DNA of 64,000 nucleotides from NCBI RefSeq assembly GCF_900239495.1, contig NZ_OENE01000007.1, forward strand, positions 1-64,000, given 5' to 3'. The notes below the pieces were generated by a model. The model searched no databases. It had not been told where the DNA came from and worked only from the letters and a program-made list of their open reading frames with translations. Within the stretch, counting starts at the first letter, position 1. Each line of letters opens with the position of its first letter. Below are positions 7,296 through 16,800 of this stretch, one piece after another. Both the position numbers and the translations under genes were made by a program. This DNA is from Tenacibaculum finnmarkense genomovar ulcerans (lineage in GTDB: Bacteria; Bacteroidota; Bacteroidia; Flavobacteriales; Flavobacteriaceae).

Positions 7296-8381
7296 ATGGC
7301 ACAAGAAAAATTAATATCTCAAAGAAAACCCGCGTATCCTGTTAATAAAAAACTCGGACTTTATTTAAAAAGACATAATAGAACCATTCAAATTCCTATT
7401 TTTTATGATGATTTATTGCGTTATCAGGGTGCTATAACTGTCTATGATAAAAATGATAATGACACCTTATGGGTGCGTGTTTATTATAATGAATTTGAGC
7501 GTAAAGAAATAGATTTTAGCTTAAAAAAAATATATAATATTTTACATTCAAACGGTTCTGACGCTAGTATTCAGCACTTAAATGTAGATGCTGTTGATTT
7601 TTGTACCTTTGGTAATTCACAGCCTTTTAGGGTAAAAGTTCGTAATATTTTAAACGATAATTACACCTATTTTTACGTTAAAAAAACCGATGCTTCTCGT
7701 ATTTATGGCTTAGAATTAGAAGATATTTTATCGCCTTATAACTTAAATTTTTTAGTGTATAAAGACACCTTAATTGAAGAACATATTTCAGGAATTCCTG
7801 GCGATATTTTTATCAAAGATTATTTAGACGATTGTTTAGATATTGAAAAAGCGCAAATAGCCAAAGAATTTGTGAAGTTTAACGAGCGTTGTATGATTCG
7901 TTTATTGGGTGATATGCGTTCGTATAATTACGTAATTGTACCTACCCACGATTTTGAAAATGTGGTGTATAAAATTAGACCTATAGATTTTGATCAGCAA
8001 TGTTATGAAGGGAAATTCAAGGTGTATTATCCGCAGTTTTTTAAAGAAAATTTAAAATTTGTAAAATTAGTAGCTCAAAAATTAACCTCCGATTCTATTG
8101 AACAATATCAATTAGAAGAACGCTCAATTGTGGCAAAACGTATTTTAGGTTCTCGTTCTCGTTTAAACAGATTGCTTACCGCAATGAAATCGGACACTAT
8201 TTCTATCCCAAAAAATATCGAAAAATTAAAAAAAGAAATTTTTGAGTTTACTGGCGATATTAATTTTAGAGATAGCGACGGAATGGGCGAAGTATTATAC
8301 AACGCCTTAACCTTTATTCGCCGAAATTACGAAGATGTAACCCTTAAAAGTATTATCGAACAACAGCATAAAGGGTATTAG
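7296..8381 (+). CDS. Conserved protein of unknown function
   Basis: I do not recognise a named family for this 361-residue soluble protein. It has no signal peptide or membrane segment. An N-terminal beta-rich part (to about residue 150) is followed by a region with LLGDMRSYNYVI and, about 20 residues later, RPIDFDQQCYEGK. The D-x-R-x-x-N then I-D-F-D spacing recalls the catalytic loop and metal-binding motif of kinase-fold phosphotransferases, but this is weak evidence. The C-terminus is helical and basic (RILGSRSRLNRLL). It follows dprA closely and is probably co-transcribed with it. Confidence 0.6.
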   Translation: MAQEKLISQRKPAYPVNKKLGLYLKRHNRTIQIPIFYDDLLRYQGAITVYDKNDNDTLWVRVYYNEFERKEIDFSLKKIYNILHSNGSDASIQHLNVDAVDFCTFGNSQPFRVKVRNILNDNYTYFYVKKTDASRIYGLELEDILSPYNLNFLVYKDTLIEEHISGIPGDIFIKDYLDDCLDIEKAQIAKEFVKFNERCMIRLLGDMRSYNYVIVPTHDFENVVYKIRPIDFDQQCYEGKFKVYYPQFFKENLKFVKLVAQKLTSDSIEQYQLEERSIVAKRILGSRSRLNRLLTAMKSDTISIPKNIEKLKKEIFEFTGDINFRDSDGMGEVLYNALTFIRRNYEDVTLKSIIEQQHKGY

Positions 8382-8388
8382 GTTTATT

Positions 8389-8433
8389 AGCGCTTGTTTA
8401 AACTTTTTTTTAAGTAAAATTTAAACAGGCGCT
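8389..8433 (+). terminator. Terminator-like hairpin
   Basis: AGCGCTTGTTTAAA pairs with TTTAAACAGGCGCT with one bulge, around an A/T loop. It directly follows the 361-residue gene and faces the small gene at 8450, so it may work in both directions. Confidence 0.65.
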
Positions 8434-8449
8434 GCCTATAATAAGGTTT

Positions 8450-8638
8450 TTATTTTTCAGAAGATTCCTTTAATAATTTACATCGTTTTTTATATTTTCG
8501 GTATAAATAGAAAAAATAAATTGTTAGAAGTGGATGGATAATAACAAAAATCCAAATATTTGCAGATTTATACCCTAATCCTGTTACATTTCCTACGTAT
8601 TGTAAAATATCGACGCATATATCAAAGAGTTTGTTCAT
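8450..8638 (-). CDS. Small membrane protein, 62 residues
   Basis: The product has an N-terminal helix MNKLFDICVDILQYVG, a conserved-looking GLGYKSANIW segment, one strong hydrophobic segment (about residues 28-46) and a basic tail RKYKKRCK. I recall similar short proteins in flavobacteria, all unnamed. It stands alone between convergent and codirectional neighbours. The function is unknown. Confidence 0.65.
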   Translation of the reverse strand: MNKLFDICVDILQYVGNVTGLGYKSANIWIFVIIHPLLTIYFFYLYRKYKKRCKLLKESSEK

Positions 8639-8761
8639 AGTTTTTCTGATTCATTTTTTTTAATTTTTAAATTTACGCTTTCTTTAATTTTAAAACTAAT
8701 TAGAACCTAAATTATGAGGATGTTAGCCTAAAAGTATCATACCAAAAAAACAACTTTTCAA

Positions 8762-9619
8762 TTACCTCCTACTCCTCACACTCTCAATAACCACGGTTGC
8801 TAAAATTAAAGAACCACCAATAAAAGTATTCCAAGTAGGTATTTCATTTAAAAAGATAAACGCCAAAATAATTCCGAAAATAGGTTGCACGCTACTAATA
8901 ATACTCGATGTTGAAACCGTAAAAAACTGTAAAGAATGCACCATTAAACTATGCCCTATTGCCGTGGTTAAAAGTGCCAATAATAATACATACGGATATT
9001 GGTTTTCAAAACCTGAAACATCCATAAAAAACAATACAGGAAGCAAACAAATTGTAATAATTAACGTTTGATAAAACATCAACATGGTGCCGTTATATTG
9101 AATTACATATTGCTTTAACATCAAAATTCTGATAGCATAAAACAATGCGGAAAGCAATCCGAATAAAATCCCTTGAACATTCGAACTTTCTAAATTAAAT
9201 TCAGGTGCTAAAATATAAAGCCCTAGCAATACCATACATCCTAAAACAATGTAAATCGGGTTGAATTTCACTTTTAAAAACAAGGGTTCTAAAAAAGCAA
9301 TCATTACAGGAAAAGTATATAATGATAGCATTCCTATGGCAACATTCGATAATTTTAAGGCATAAAAATAGGTAATCCAATGCCCTGCCATAAAAATTCC
9401 GCTGACAATAAACGGAAAAATATGTTTGCTTGATTTTATGGTTAAATCAATTTTTTTAAACTTACAAAAAGCAAATAAAATTAACATCGCAAACACCGAG
9501 CGAAACCAAATAATTACTTCCGAAGGCATTGCTATATATCTTCCTAAAACACCTGATGTACTTATAAATAATGTTGCTAATAATAAACCTGCTAAATTTT
9601 TAGTATGATTATTTTCCAT
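8762..9619 (-). CDS. EamA-type DMT superfamily permease
   Basis: The 285-residue protein has about ten membrane segments in two EamA halves (about residues 8-135 and 148-280), the normal plan of drug/metabolite transporters. The first half carries IIWFRSVFAMLILF and GHWITYFYALKLSNVAIG; the second ends with QPIFGIILAFIFLNEIP. The substrate cannot be predicted. It is followed on the same strand by no close gene. Confidence 0.85.
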   Translation of the reverse strand: MENNHTKNLAGLLLATLFISTSGVLGRYIAMPSEVIIWFRSVFAMLILFAFCKFKKIDLTIKSSKHIFPFIVSGIFMAGHWITYFYALKLSNVAIGMLSLYTFPVMIAFLEPLFLKVKFNPIYIVLGCMVLLGLYILAPEFNLESSNVQGILFGLLSALFYAIRILMLKQYVIQYNGTMLMFYQTLIITICLLPVLFFMDVSGFENQYPYVLLLALLTTAIGHSLMVHSLQFFTVSTSSIISSVQPIFGIILAFIFLNEIPTWNTFIGGSLILATVVIESVRSRR

Positions 9620-9688
9620 TTTATATTTTTTTCAACAAAGGGCTTCAACCCCCCTTGCCTGACATTTATTTGATTTCACTTGACTTTT

Positions 9689-12600
9689 TTATATTTCTCG
9701 CAACAAGTTTAAAGCCGTTTTTACTGAATCAATTCGAATAAAAGTAACTAATAATCGTAAGCCATTTTTAGTTTCTTTCTGTTTCATTACACAACTTTTT
9801 GGATTTTCCTGTACATATTGCAACATTCTTGTAAATCCATCAGTTTCATAAAATTTACTTTGCTGGTCAGCTATAAAATAGCCTAATAAACGTTTTTGTT
9901 TTAATATAATTTTTTCAAGCCCTAATTCTTTCGCAAGCCATTTTATACGAACGCTGTCTAATAAATCTTGAACTTCTGCTGGATATTCTCCAAACCTATC
10001 AACAATTTGTTTTTCAAATGTTAATAACTCTTCTTCTTTTGTTAAATTTCCTAACTCATTGTACAAGCTTAATCTTTCGGTTACCGAATTTACATAAGCA
10101 TCAGGAATAAGAATTTCAAATCCTGTTTCAATTTGTACATCTTTTACATATTCTTTCGGCGTATTTTCATCCGTAGGATATAAATCTTTAAACTCATTTT
10201 CTTTGAGTTCTTCAATAGCTTCTTGTAATATTTTCTGATAGGTTTCAAAGCCAATATCATTGATAAATCCACTTTGTTCACCTCCTAATAAATCTCCAGC
10301 TCCACGGATTTCTAAATCTTTCATAGCGATATTTAAACCACTTCCTAATTCTGAAAATAACTCTAAAGCTTCGATACGTTTCTTCGCATCTGTAGTCATC
10401 ATATGATAGGCTGGCGTAATAAAATAACAGAATGCTTTTTTATTCGAACGCCCTACACGACCTCGCATTTGGTGCAGGTCTGACAATCCGAAGTTATTCG
10501 CATTGTTGATAAAAATAGTATTCGCATTTGGCACGTCCAATCCGCTTTCAATAATAGTGGTTGACACCAATACATCAAATTCACCATTCATAAAAGCAAG
10601 CATTAATTCTTCTAGCTTCTTCCCTTCCATTTGCCCATGACCGATACAAATTTTAGCATTCGGAACTAAACGTTGTAATAATCCTGCTACTTCCTTAATA
10701 TTTTCGATTCTATTATGGATAAAAAAGACCTGTCCTCCACGAGAAATTTCATAAGAAATTGCATCTCTAATGGTTTCTTCGCTAAAGCGGATGACATTGG
10801 TTTCAATCGGATGTCGATTTGGTGGCGCTGTTTTTATTACTGATAAATCTCTAGCCGCCATCAAACTAAATTGTAGCGTTCTTGGTATTGGCGTAGCTGT
10901 TAATGTTAGCGTATCTACATTTTCTTTGATAGTTTTTAGCTTGTCTTTTACGGCAACGCCAAATTTTTGCTCTTCATCAATAACTAACAATCCTAAATCT
11001 TTAAATTGTAATTTTTTATTGGTTAATTGATGCGTTCCTATTACAATATCTACACTTCCATTTGCAACACCTTCTAAAACAGTATTTCGTTGTTTTGTGG
11101 TTCTAAATCGATTTAAATAATCAACCGTAACAGGAAAATCTTTTAAACGCTCCGAAAAAGTTTTAAAATGTTGAAAAGCTAAAATAGTAGTAGGAACTAA
11201 AATTGCTACTTGTTTTCCATTATCTACCGCTTTAAAAGCTGCACGAATAGCGACTTCTGTTTTACCAAAACCAACATCACCACAAACTAACCTATCCATG
11301 GGTTGCGGTTTTTCCATGTCGGTTTTTACATCTTGCGTAGATGTAAACTGATCGGGTGTATCTTCATAAATAAAACTAGCTTCCAACTCATGTTGCATAT
11401 GCGTATCAGGAGCAAAAGCGTAGCCTTTTTGCAATTTTCTTTTGGCGTATAATTGAATTAAATTAAACGCAATATGTTTCACTCGAGCCTTCGTTTTCTG
11501 CTTTACTTTTTTCCAAGCACCCGAACCTAATTTATATATTTTAGGCGGTTTTCCGTCTTTTCCGTTAAACTTTGAAATTTTATGTAACGAGTGAATGCTT
11601 ACATATAAAATATCTCTATCGCCATAAATTAATTTAATTGCTTCTTGTTTTTTTCCTTCTACATCAATTTTTTGAAGCCCGCCAAATTTTCCAATTCCAT
11701 GATCGATATGTGTTACATAATCGCCAATTTCTAATCTGGTAAGTTCTTGTAAAGTGATGGATTGCTTTTTTTCATAGCCATTTTTTAAGCGAAATTTATA
11801 ATAACGCTCAAATATCTGATGGTCAGTATAACAAACAATTTTATTTTGAATATCTACAAATCCTTGATACAAAGGAAAAACAATGGTTTCATAGGATACT
11901 TCCGTGTCGTTATCATCAAAAATATCATGAAAACGCTGAGCTTGTTTATCATTAGAGCAAAAAATATAATTGGTAAATCCTTTTGCTGAAAACTCGTTAA
12001 AATTCTGAATTAATAAATCGAATTTTTTATTAAAAGAAGGCTGTGCATTTGTATCAAAACTAATATCTGTTATATTTTTGATAACAGATTTACCCATATT
12101 TACCGTAGTAAATTTTTGTAATTCTTGTTGAATTAAAGTACCATCACAAAATAACTCCGATGGTTTTGAATGTTTTATTTCTGTTGATAATTCATCGAAG
12201 GAAGCAGTTGCTTTTTTAAAAAACGTATCTAAATTTGTTGTAATTGTAGCTATATCTTTTACAAAAATTGCTGTTTTAGCCGATATATATTTTAAAAAAC
12301 TTTCTCTATTTTCTTGTAGCCCTTTGTTTTCAACATTAGGCATAATACTTACTTTCTGTTGTTTTTCTTTTGATAACTGCGTTTCCACATCAAAAGTTCG
12401 GATACTTTCTACTTCATCGCCAAAAAACTCCATTCGATAAGGTTCATCGTTCGAAAATGAAAAAACATCAATAATTCCACCACGAACTGAAAAATCACCA
12501 GGTTCAGTAACAAAATCAACACGATTAAACTGATATTCAAACAATACTTCATTTACAAAATCGGGAGATATATTTTCTCCAACTGTAATTTTCAAAGTGT

Positions 12601-13021
12601 TTTTATCAAGTTCTTTTTTAGTGACTACTTTTTCAAATAAAGCCGTCGGATACGTTACAATAATTGCAGGTTTTCTTCTCGAATTAATCCGATTTAAAAC
12701 CTCTGAACGCAATAAAACATTGGCGTTATCAGTTTCTTCAATCTGATACGGTCGGCGATACGAACCTGGATAAAATAACACATTTTTATCGCCTAATAAT
12801 TGCTCTAAATCGTTTAAATAATAGGCGGCTTCTTCCTTATCATTAAAAATTAATAAATAGGGTTTTTCGGCTTTTTTAAAAGTTTCAGAAATAACAAAAG
12901 ACAACGAAGAACCAACCAAATTCGATATTTGAAAGTGGTTTTGTTCTTGTTGAAGCTCTTTAACAATCTGTTTGACGGTATCAGATTGTTGGTAATGGTT
13001 TACAATCAATTGTTTGCTCAA
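9689..13021 (-). CDS. mfd: Transcription-repair coupling factor Mfd
   Basis: Mfd removes RNA polymerase stalled at DNA lesions and recruits UvrA. The 1110-residue protein holds UvrB-like N-terminal modules, the CarD/RID-like polymerase-interacting domain (GDYVTHIDHGIGKF near residue 435), the helicase motor with Walker A GDVGFGKTEVA, the DEEQ box, TATPIPRTLQ, the motif-VI region QMRGRVGRSNKKAF, and the C-terminal TRCF domain. The length is slightly under the roughly 1150 of E. coli Mfd. The start at 13021 follows a TATATTTG promoter element. Confidence 0.96.
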   Translation of the reverse strand: MSKQLIVNHYQQSDTVKQIVKELQQEQNHFQISNLVGSSLSFVISETFKKAEKPYLLIFNDKEEAAYYLNDLEQLLGDKNVLFYPGSYRRPYQIEETDNANVLLRSEVLNRINSRRKPAIIVTYPTALFEKVVTKKELDKNTLKITVGENISPDFVNEVLFEYQFNRVDFVTEPGDFSVRGGIIDVFSFSNDEPYRMEFFGDEVESIRTFDVETQLSKEKQQKVSIMPNVENKGLQENRESFLKYISAKTAIFVKDIATITTNLDTFFKKATASFDELSTEIKHSKPSELFCDGTLIQQELQKFTTVNMGKSVIKNITDISFDTNAQPSFNKKFDLLIQNFNEFSAKGFTNYIFCSNDKQAQRFHDIFDDNDTEVSYETIVFPLYQGFVDIQNKIVCYTDHQIFERYYKFRLKNGYEKKQSITLQELTRLEIGDYVTHIDHGIGKFGGLQKIDVEGKKQEAIKLIYGDRDILYVSIHSLHKISKFNGKDGKPPKIYKLGSGAWKKVKQKTKARVKHIAFNLIQLYAKRKLQKGYAFAPDTHMQHELEASFIYEDTPDQFTSTQDVKTDMEKPQPMDRLVCGDVGFGKTEVAIRAAFKAVDNGKQVAILVPTTILAFQHFKTFSERLKDFPVTVDYLNRFRTTKQRNTVLEGVANGSVDIVIGTHQLTNKKLQFKDLGLLVIDEEQKFGVAVKDKLKTIKENVDTLTLTATPIPRTLQFSLMAARDLSVIKTAPPNRHPIETNVIRFSEETIRDAISYEISRGGQVFFIHNRIENIKEVAGLLQRLVPNAKICIGHGQMEGKKLEELMLAFMNGEFDVLVSTTIIESGLDVPNANTIFINNANNFGLSDLHQMRGRVGRSNKKAFCYFITPAYHMMTTDAKKRIEALELFSELGSGLNIAMKDLEIRGAGDLLGGEQSGFINDIGFETYQKILQEAIEELKENEFKDLYPTDENTPKEYVKDVQIETGFEILIPDAYVNSVTERLSLYNELGNLTKEEELLTFEKQIVDRFGEYPAEVQDLLDSVRIKWLAKELGLEKIILKQKRLLGYFIADQQSKFYETDGFTRMLQYVQENPKSCVMKQKETKNGLRLLVTFIRIDSVKTALNLLREI

Positions 13022-13038
13022 CGTACAAGTATTTTATA

Positions 13039-13046
13039 CAAATATA
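13039..13046 (-). promoter_or_regulatory. mfd promoter -7 element
   Basis: CAAATATA on the plus strand reads TATATTTG on the minus strand, a perfect TAnnTTTG box 18 bases before the mfd start codon. No TTG was found at the standard upstream spacing. Confidence 0.5.
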
Positions 13047-13115
13047 CGTGGTTTATTTTTTTGGGTGAAACTCATTTTAAAACATAGACCTACATTCGAT
13101 GAATTGCTTTATTTA

Positions 13116-15200
13116 CTATTTTGTAAGTTTTTGTATTACTTTATTTGTTTTATCTAATTCAATTAAATGATAATTCTCACTATTTAAATCTTCTGTCAAT
13201 ATTTTAATTTCTAATTTTTCTTTATCATTAATTTCTTTATCTATTGAAGTGAAAATAATTATTTGTTTATTTTTTATCTCTGAAGACTCTTTAAATAAAG
13301 ATTTCAAACTACTAATATTAGTTCTGTGCTGACCAGGTTCATCAAAAATAACTAAACCAGGATGATTACTTCCTACTTCAAGTAATGATAAGGTATAAGC
13401 CCAAATATTCCTTACAAAATCAGAAGCAGAAGAATTTATCCTAATTGATTGAGGTATTTCTGATTTATAAGCTCTATAAACAGGAAAGTATTTAAATGGT
13501 TCTTTTCTATTTATAGATATTTTCCATTGATCAGAATTACTGTCGTAACCAAATTTATAAAGCAAGTTTTTATATTTTTTCTCAAAATTAATTAATTTAT
13601 TTTCATCTTCAATTTCAGAATCATTTAAATTTTCATACGCATTTTTATTATCTATATATTTATTTAATAAGTCAATTAATTCATTTTTTAATTCTGTAAT
13701 CTTTAGTTCTAAAAATAAAAGATTTTCAATTTCTTTTTCTAGTTGTAATTTTTTTAAAATTTCAGCTTCTGAAAATGTTCTATCATCTGCAATTAAATCT
13801 CTTGATAGTGATTTTATTAAAGATTCTTTTTGTCTTAAATTTTCTTTAAAATACTGTAATAGTAATTTTTTTTCTGATGTCGAAACCTCTAATGACTTTG
13901 AAGACGTTTCAATCATTTTTTTTTGCCCTTTTAAGAAAGCTATAGTTTCTTCAATACTTAATATCGGTATCTCAATATCTGTATTTGAAAGTAAATCTGT
14001 TGATACAGTTTGAGAACATGTTGGACAATGATTTCCTTTTTTATTTAGAATGTTTTTACTAAATACTTTTTTTAAATTATTTTGATCTAGAATTTCTTTA
14101 GTTATTCTTTCAAACTGTTTCTTTAAATTACTTAACTGAATATTTTCAACAGCCAATTTGCCTGCAAAATCCTTAATGTATTCTTTTAATTTAAAATATT
14201 CTTTCTCTTTTTCTTGATACTTTACAAGTAGTTCTTTTTTATTCCTTCCGATTTTAGATATCGGTTTGTTTTTTAAAGTATTAAATGTATTTTTTTGAGA
14301 TTTTAAATATTTGTCTAGTGAAATTTTTTCAGTTTCTGAAACTGAAAATAAAATATGTATATCATCAATTTTAGACCTATCTATGGTTAAATTATTTGGC
14401 AGTTCATTAAACGACCCATTAAATTGTTTAGATAAAATATCAAAAGATTTAATCGTTTTAATCCATTTTTCTGATAGTTGTTTCTCTTCTTTTGATAAAA
14501 CATCTTTTTTAGTTGAAAGCTCTAATTCATTAAGGTTCAATAAAAATTCAACATTTTTCTGTTTAGCACTTGGTATACCAAAAAAAGGCATTGTTGCAAA
14601 AAAATCAGACCAGCCTTTTGTTTGTTCAATAAACATTGTAGAAAAAATAATCTGTAAATAAAGAGGACTGTAATCATTCACTTTTGATGTATTACTTACA
14701 GTTGGTCTATTAATATTACAAAAATTAGCTAACCAGACATAAAATCCATTTTCACTTTCATTGTTACCTGTACCATTAACAAAATACTCCTCAGAAATAG
14801 TAGATTCCTCTGATATTTTAACATTAATTAGATTAGGTTTTAACTTTTCTTCACCAGCCTTAATATTTCGAGTTAAAATTGCAATTACTCCATTGTTCTC
14901 AATTTCTAAAATAACTCTAGAACGAATTATTTTATGATTTATATCTTCGGCTTTTTCTGATTTAATTGTAAATTCATCTTTGAGAGCTTTATCTAAAGCT
15001 TTTTCATTATGACCTCCTAATAACTCTTCCATTCCTAAGGCATAATAAATACAAGAATTTATTGTAGTTTTTCCTTTTGAATTATGCCCAGCAACTATAT
15101 TTAACCCTATATTAAATTTATAATCAAATCCATAAATTTCTTTGGGATAACTTTTTTCATTAGATAAAATTTCAGCTCTTAATCTATTTATTTTTATCAT
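13116..15200 (-). CDS. Rad50/SMC-like ABC ATPase of a putative ABC-3C defence system
   Basis: The 694-residue protein has Walker A GHNSKGKTT at 38-46, a long charged coiled coil, a zinc-hook motif CPTC (Cys392 and Cys395), a second coiled coil, and Walker B LVIFDEPG near residue 617. This is the Rad50/RecN type of ABC ATPase. It is the last gene of a four-gene run whose spacings are 5, 2 and 6 bases. Family knowledge: in ABC-3C conflict systems such an ATPase is paired with a small middle component and one or more effectors. I infer that it senses DNA of invaders and triggers the protease and MBL proteins. It is distinct from the SbcC gene nearby. Confidence 0.8.
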   Translation of the reverse strand: MIKINRLRAEILSNEKSYPKEIYGFDYKFNIGLNIVAGHNSKGKTTINSCIYYALGMEELLGGHNEKALDKALKDEFTIKSEKAEDINHKIIRSRVILEIENNGVIAILTRNIKAGEEKLKPNLINVKISEESTISEEYFVNGTGNNESENGFYVWLANFCNINRPTVSNTSKVNDYSPLYLQIIFSTMFIEQTKGWSDFFATMPFFGIPSAKQKNVEFLLNLNELELSTKKDVLSKEEKQLSEKWIKTIKSFDILSKQFNGSFNELPNNLTIDRSKIDDIHILFSVSETEKISLDKYLKSQKNTFNTLKNKPISKIGRNKKELLVKYQEKEKEYFKLKEYIKDFAGKLAVENIQLSNLKKQFERITKEILDQNNLKKVFSKNILNKKGNHCPTCSQTVSTDLLSNTDIEIPILSIEETIAFLKGQKKMIETSSKSLEVSTSEKKLLLQYFKENLRQKESLIKSLSRDLIADDRTFSEAEILKKLQLEKEIENLLFLELKITELKNELIDLLNKYIDNKNAYENLNDSEIEDENKLINFEKKYKNLLYKFGYDSNSDQWKISINRKEPFKYFPVYRAYKSEIPQSIRINSSASDFVRNIWAYTLSLLEVGSNHPGLVIFDEPGQHRTNISSLKSLFKESSEIKNKQIIIFTSIDKEINDKEKLEIKILTEDLNSENYHLIELDKTNKVIQKLTK

Positions 15201-15206
15201 ATTTAG

Positions 15207-15677
15207 TTAAATAAGTGTCCATTTTTTATTTGCATTAATAATTCTACTTTTAGGAATTGTACCTAATTCTTTAATTTTTATTATATCTTTTGTAAATAAA
15301 TTAAAATCATCTATTTTTTTTAAAATATCCTCTCCTTCATTCGTTATATTTATTTCTAAACTATCGGAGTATTTACCTTTCATTATAATTGATTTTTCAC
15401 AAAAATTATTTATATAACAAAGTGCTAATATTTTATCAATTCCAATTTCAAAAGACCAAGGTGTAATAGTTTGTCTTCTTTTTTTAGAAAAATCATATAA
15501 AACTTGATAGTTTGATTCTGTTCTTAATCCCCAAAAAACTAAATGAATTAATTGTATTGATGCTTTTTTTCTATTGGAACAATACTTAACTATTGCGAGT
15601 AATATTATTAATTTATAATAAGCATTATGTCTTATTGGTTCAGAAATAGCTTTTGAAGTTAATTTAATATCAATCAT
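15207..15677 (-). CDS. ABC-3C-type middle component
   Basis: This 156-residue protein lies between the protease and ATPase genes with 2-base and 6-base gaps. Its N-terminal half is helical (RHNAYYKLIILLAIVKYC, then KKASIQLIHLVFWGLR); the rest looks like a winged-helix region ending with KKIDDFNLFTKDI. The KASxxxLHLxxWxLR-like segment is what I associate with ABC-three-component middle components. These bridge the ATPase and effector. The assignment rests on size, position and this segment, not on a database match. Confidence 0.65.
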   Translation of the reverse strand: MIDIKLTSKAISEPIRHNAYYKLIILLAIVKYCSNRKKASIQLIHLVFWGLRTESNYQVLYDFSKKRRQTITPWSFEIGIDKILALCYINNFCEKSIIMKGKYSDSLEINITNEGEDILKKIDDFNLFTKDIIKIKELGTIPKSRIINANKKWTLI

Positions 15678-15679
15678 TA

Positions 15680-16795
15680 TTATCTATTTTCAAAATTTAA
15701 AGAACAATCTAATAACCATTCAATTATTTGGAAATCTGCTAAATCTAATTTTATGTCATTAGGAATAACTTTTTCAAGTTCATATTTTAGTTGATTCTTT
15801 AATTCTCTTTTCGTTTTTCTTGCTTCATTATTATCCTTTACAAATTTAGAGGAATATTCCTCTTCAACATCATCCTGAAATTTATTTACAATATTTTTAA
15901 AACTCTTATGTAATTCAGGGCTTTTAGCATCTAAATCATAAATATTTTCTTGTAAAGAAAGATGTTTTATAAGTTGTTTTTGTGTGTTTTTATTTGCTAT
16001 TTCTTCTGTATCATAAATTACTTTGTTTTTTCTTTCTAAATTCTCAAAATTACCATTATTCAATAATTTATAATTTTCTAAATCTTTTATTGTCTTTTCC
16101 TTTTCTAAGTTTTCTTCCCATTGTTTTAAAAAATCTATATCAGACATATTATGAAAATGTTTAAATACCTTAGATAAGTTTTTTATCGAACAACAATTAA
16201 TATCATCATTCCAAGCTGTTTCTGTATTAACAGCATTTAGTATTCCTATTAGAAAAAGTTCCTTGTTTTTTATTATATATACTCCACTACCCGAAAGTCC
16301 TTGAGCAACAAACTGACCCTCATTACCCCCTTGATCAAATGTGCCATCAATATTAATTTGAAAATTTAATTTATCATTTGATATTTGTAAAATCTTTCCT
16401 TCAAATGGTCTAAATTGATTTTTATAAACCCCTTGATAACCATAAAAAATAATATTTTCTTTTTTAATAAAACCATAGCCTAATTTGACTGCTTTTAAAT
16501 TATTTACTTCTTCAATAAAATCAATTTCTAATAGAGCCCAATCCTTATACTTTTTAGGACTATTATCTACTATTGAAAGAACATCAATATTTTTAAATTC
16601 AGAATTATAACCATCTTGAGTTTCAATATAAATGTCCTTTATATTCGGTAAAGAATCACCAAGACAATGAAATGCGGTTAGTACATAATAATTATTGTCA
16701 TTAACTATAATTACACCACTTCCTTGATTTATATTTTTACCTTCTTTTTTTATAGTTATTCTAACACACGATTTTTCTAAAATATCAGTTATCAT
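15680..16795 (-). CDS. Trypsin-like serine protease, effector of the defence operon
   Basis: The N-terminal 200 residues form a trypsin-like protease with an apparently complete triad: His43 in TAFHCLG, Asp85 in KDWALLEI and Ser168 in GLSGSGV. There is no signal peptide, so it acts in the cytoplasm. The C-terminal part (about 210-371) is helical, highly charged and of unknown family; it probably connects to the other components. Cytoplasmic trypsin-like proteases paired with an MBL protein also occur in AVAST type 1 defence loci. The gene starts 5 bases after the MBL gene stops. Confidence 0.82.
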   Translation of the reverse strand: MITDILEKSCVRITIKKEGKNINQGSGVIIVNDNNYYVLTAFHCLGDSLPNIKDIYIETQDGYNSEFKNIDVLSIVDNSPKKYKDWALLEIDFIEEVNNLKAVKLGYGFIKKENIIFYGYQGVYKNQFRPFEGKILQISNDKLNFQINIDGTFDQGGNEGQFVAQGLSGSGVYIIKNKELFLIGILNAVNTETAWNDDINCCSIKNLSKVFKHFHNMSDIDFLKQWEENLEKEKTIKDLENYKLLNNGNFENLERKNKVIYDTEEIANKNTQKQLIKHLSLQENIYDLDAKSPELHKSFKNIVNKFQDDVEEEYSSKFVKDNNEARKTKRELKNQLKYELEKVIPNDIKLDLADFQIIEWLLDCSLNFENR

Positions 16796-16800
16796 ATTTT

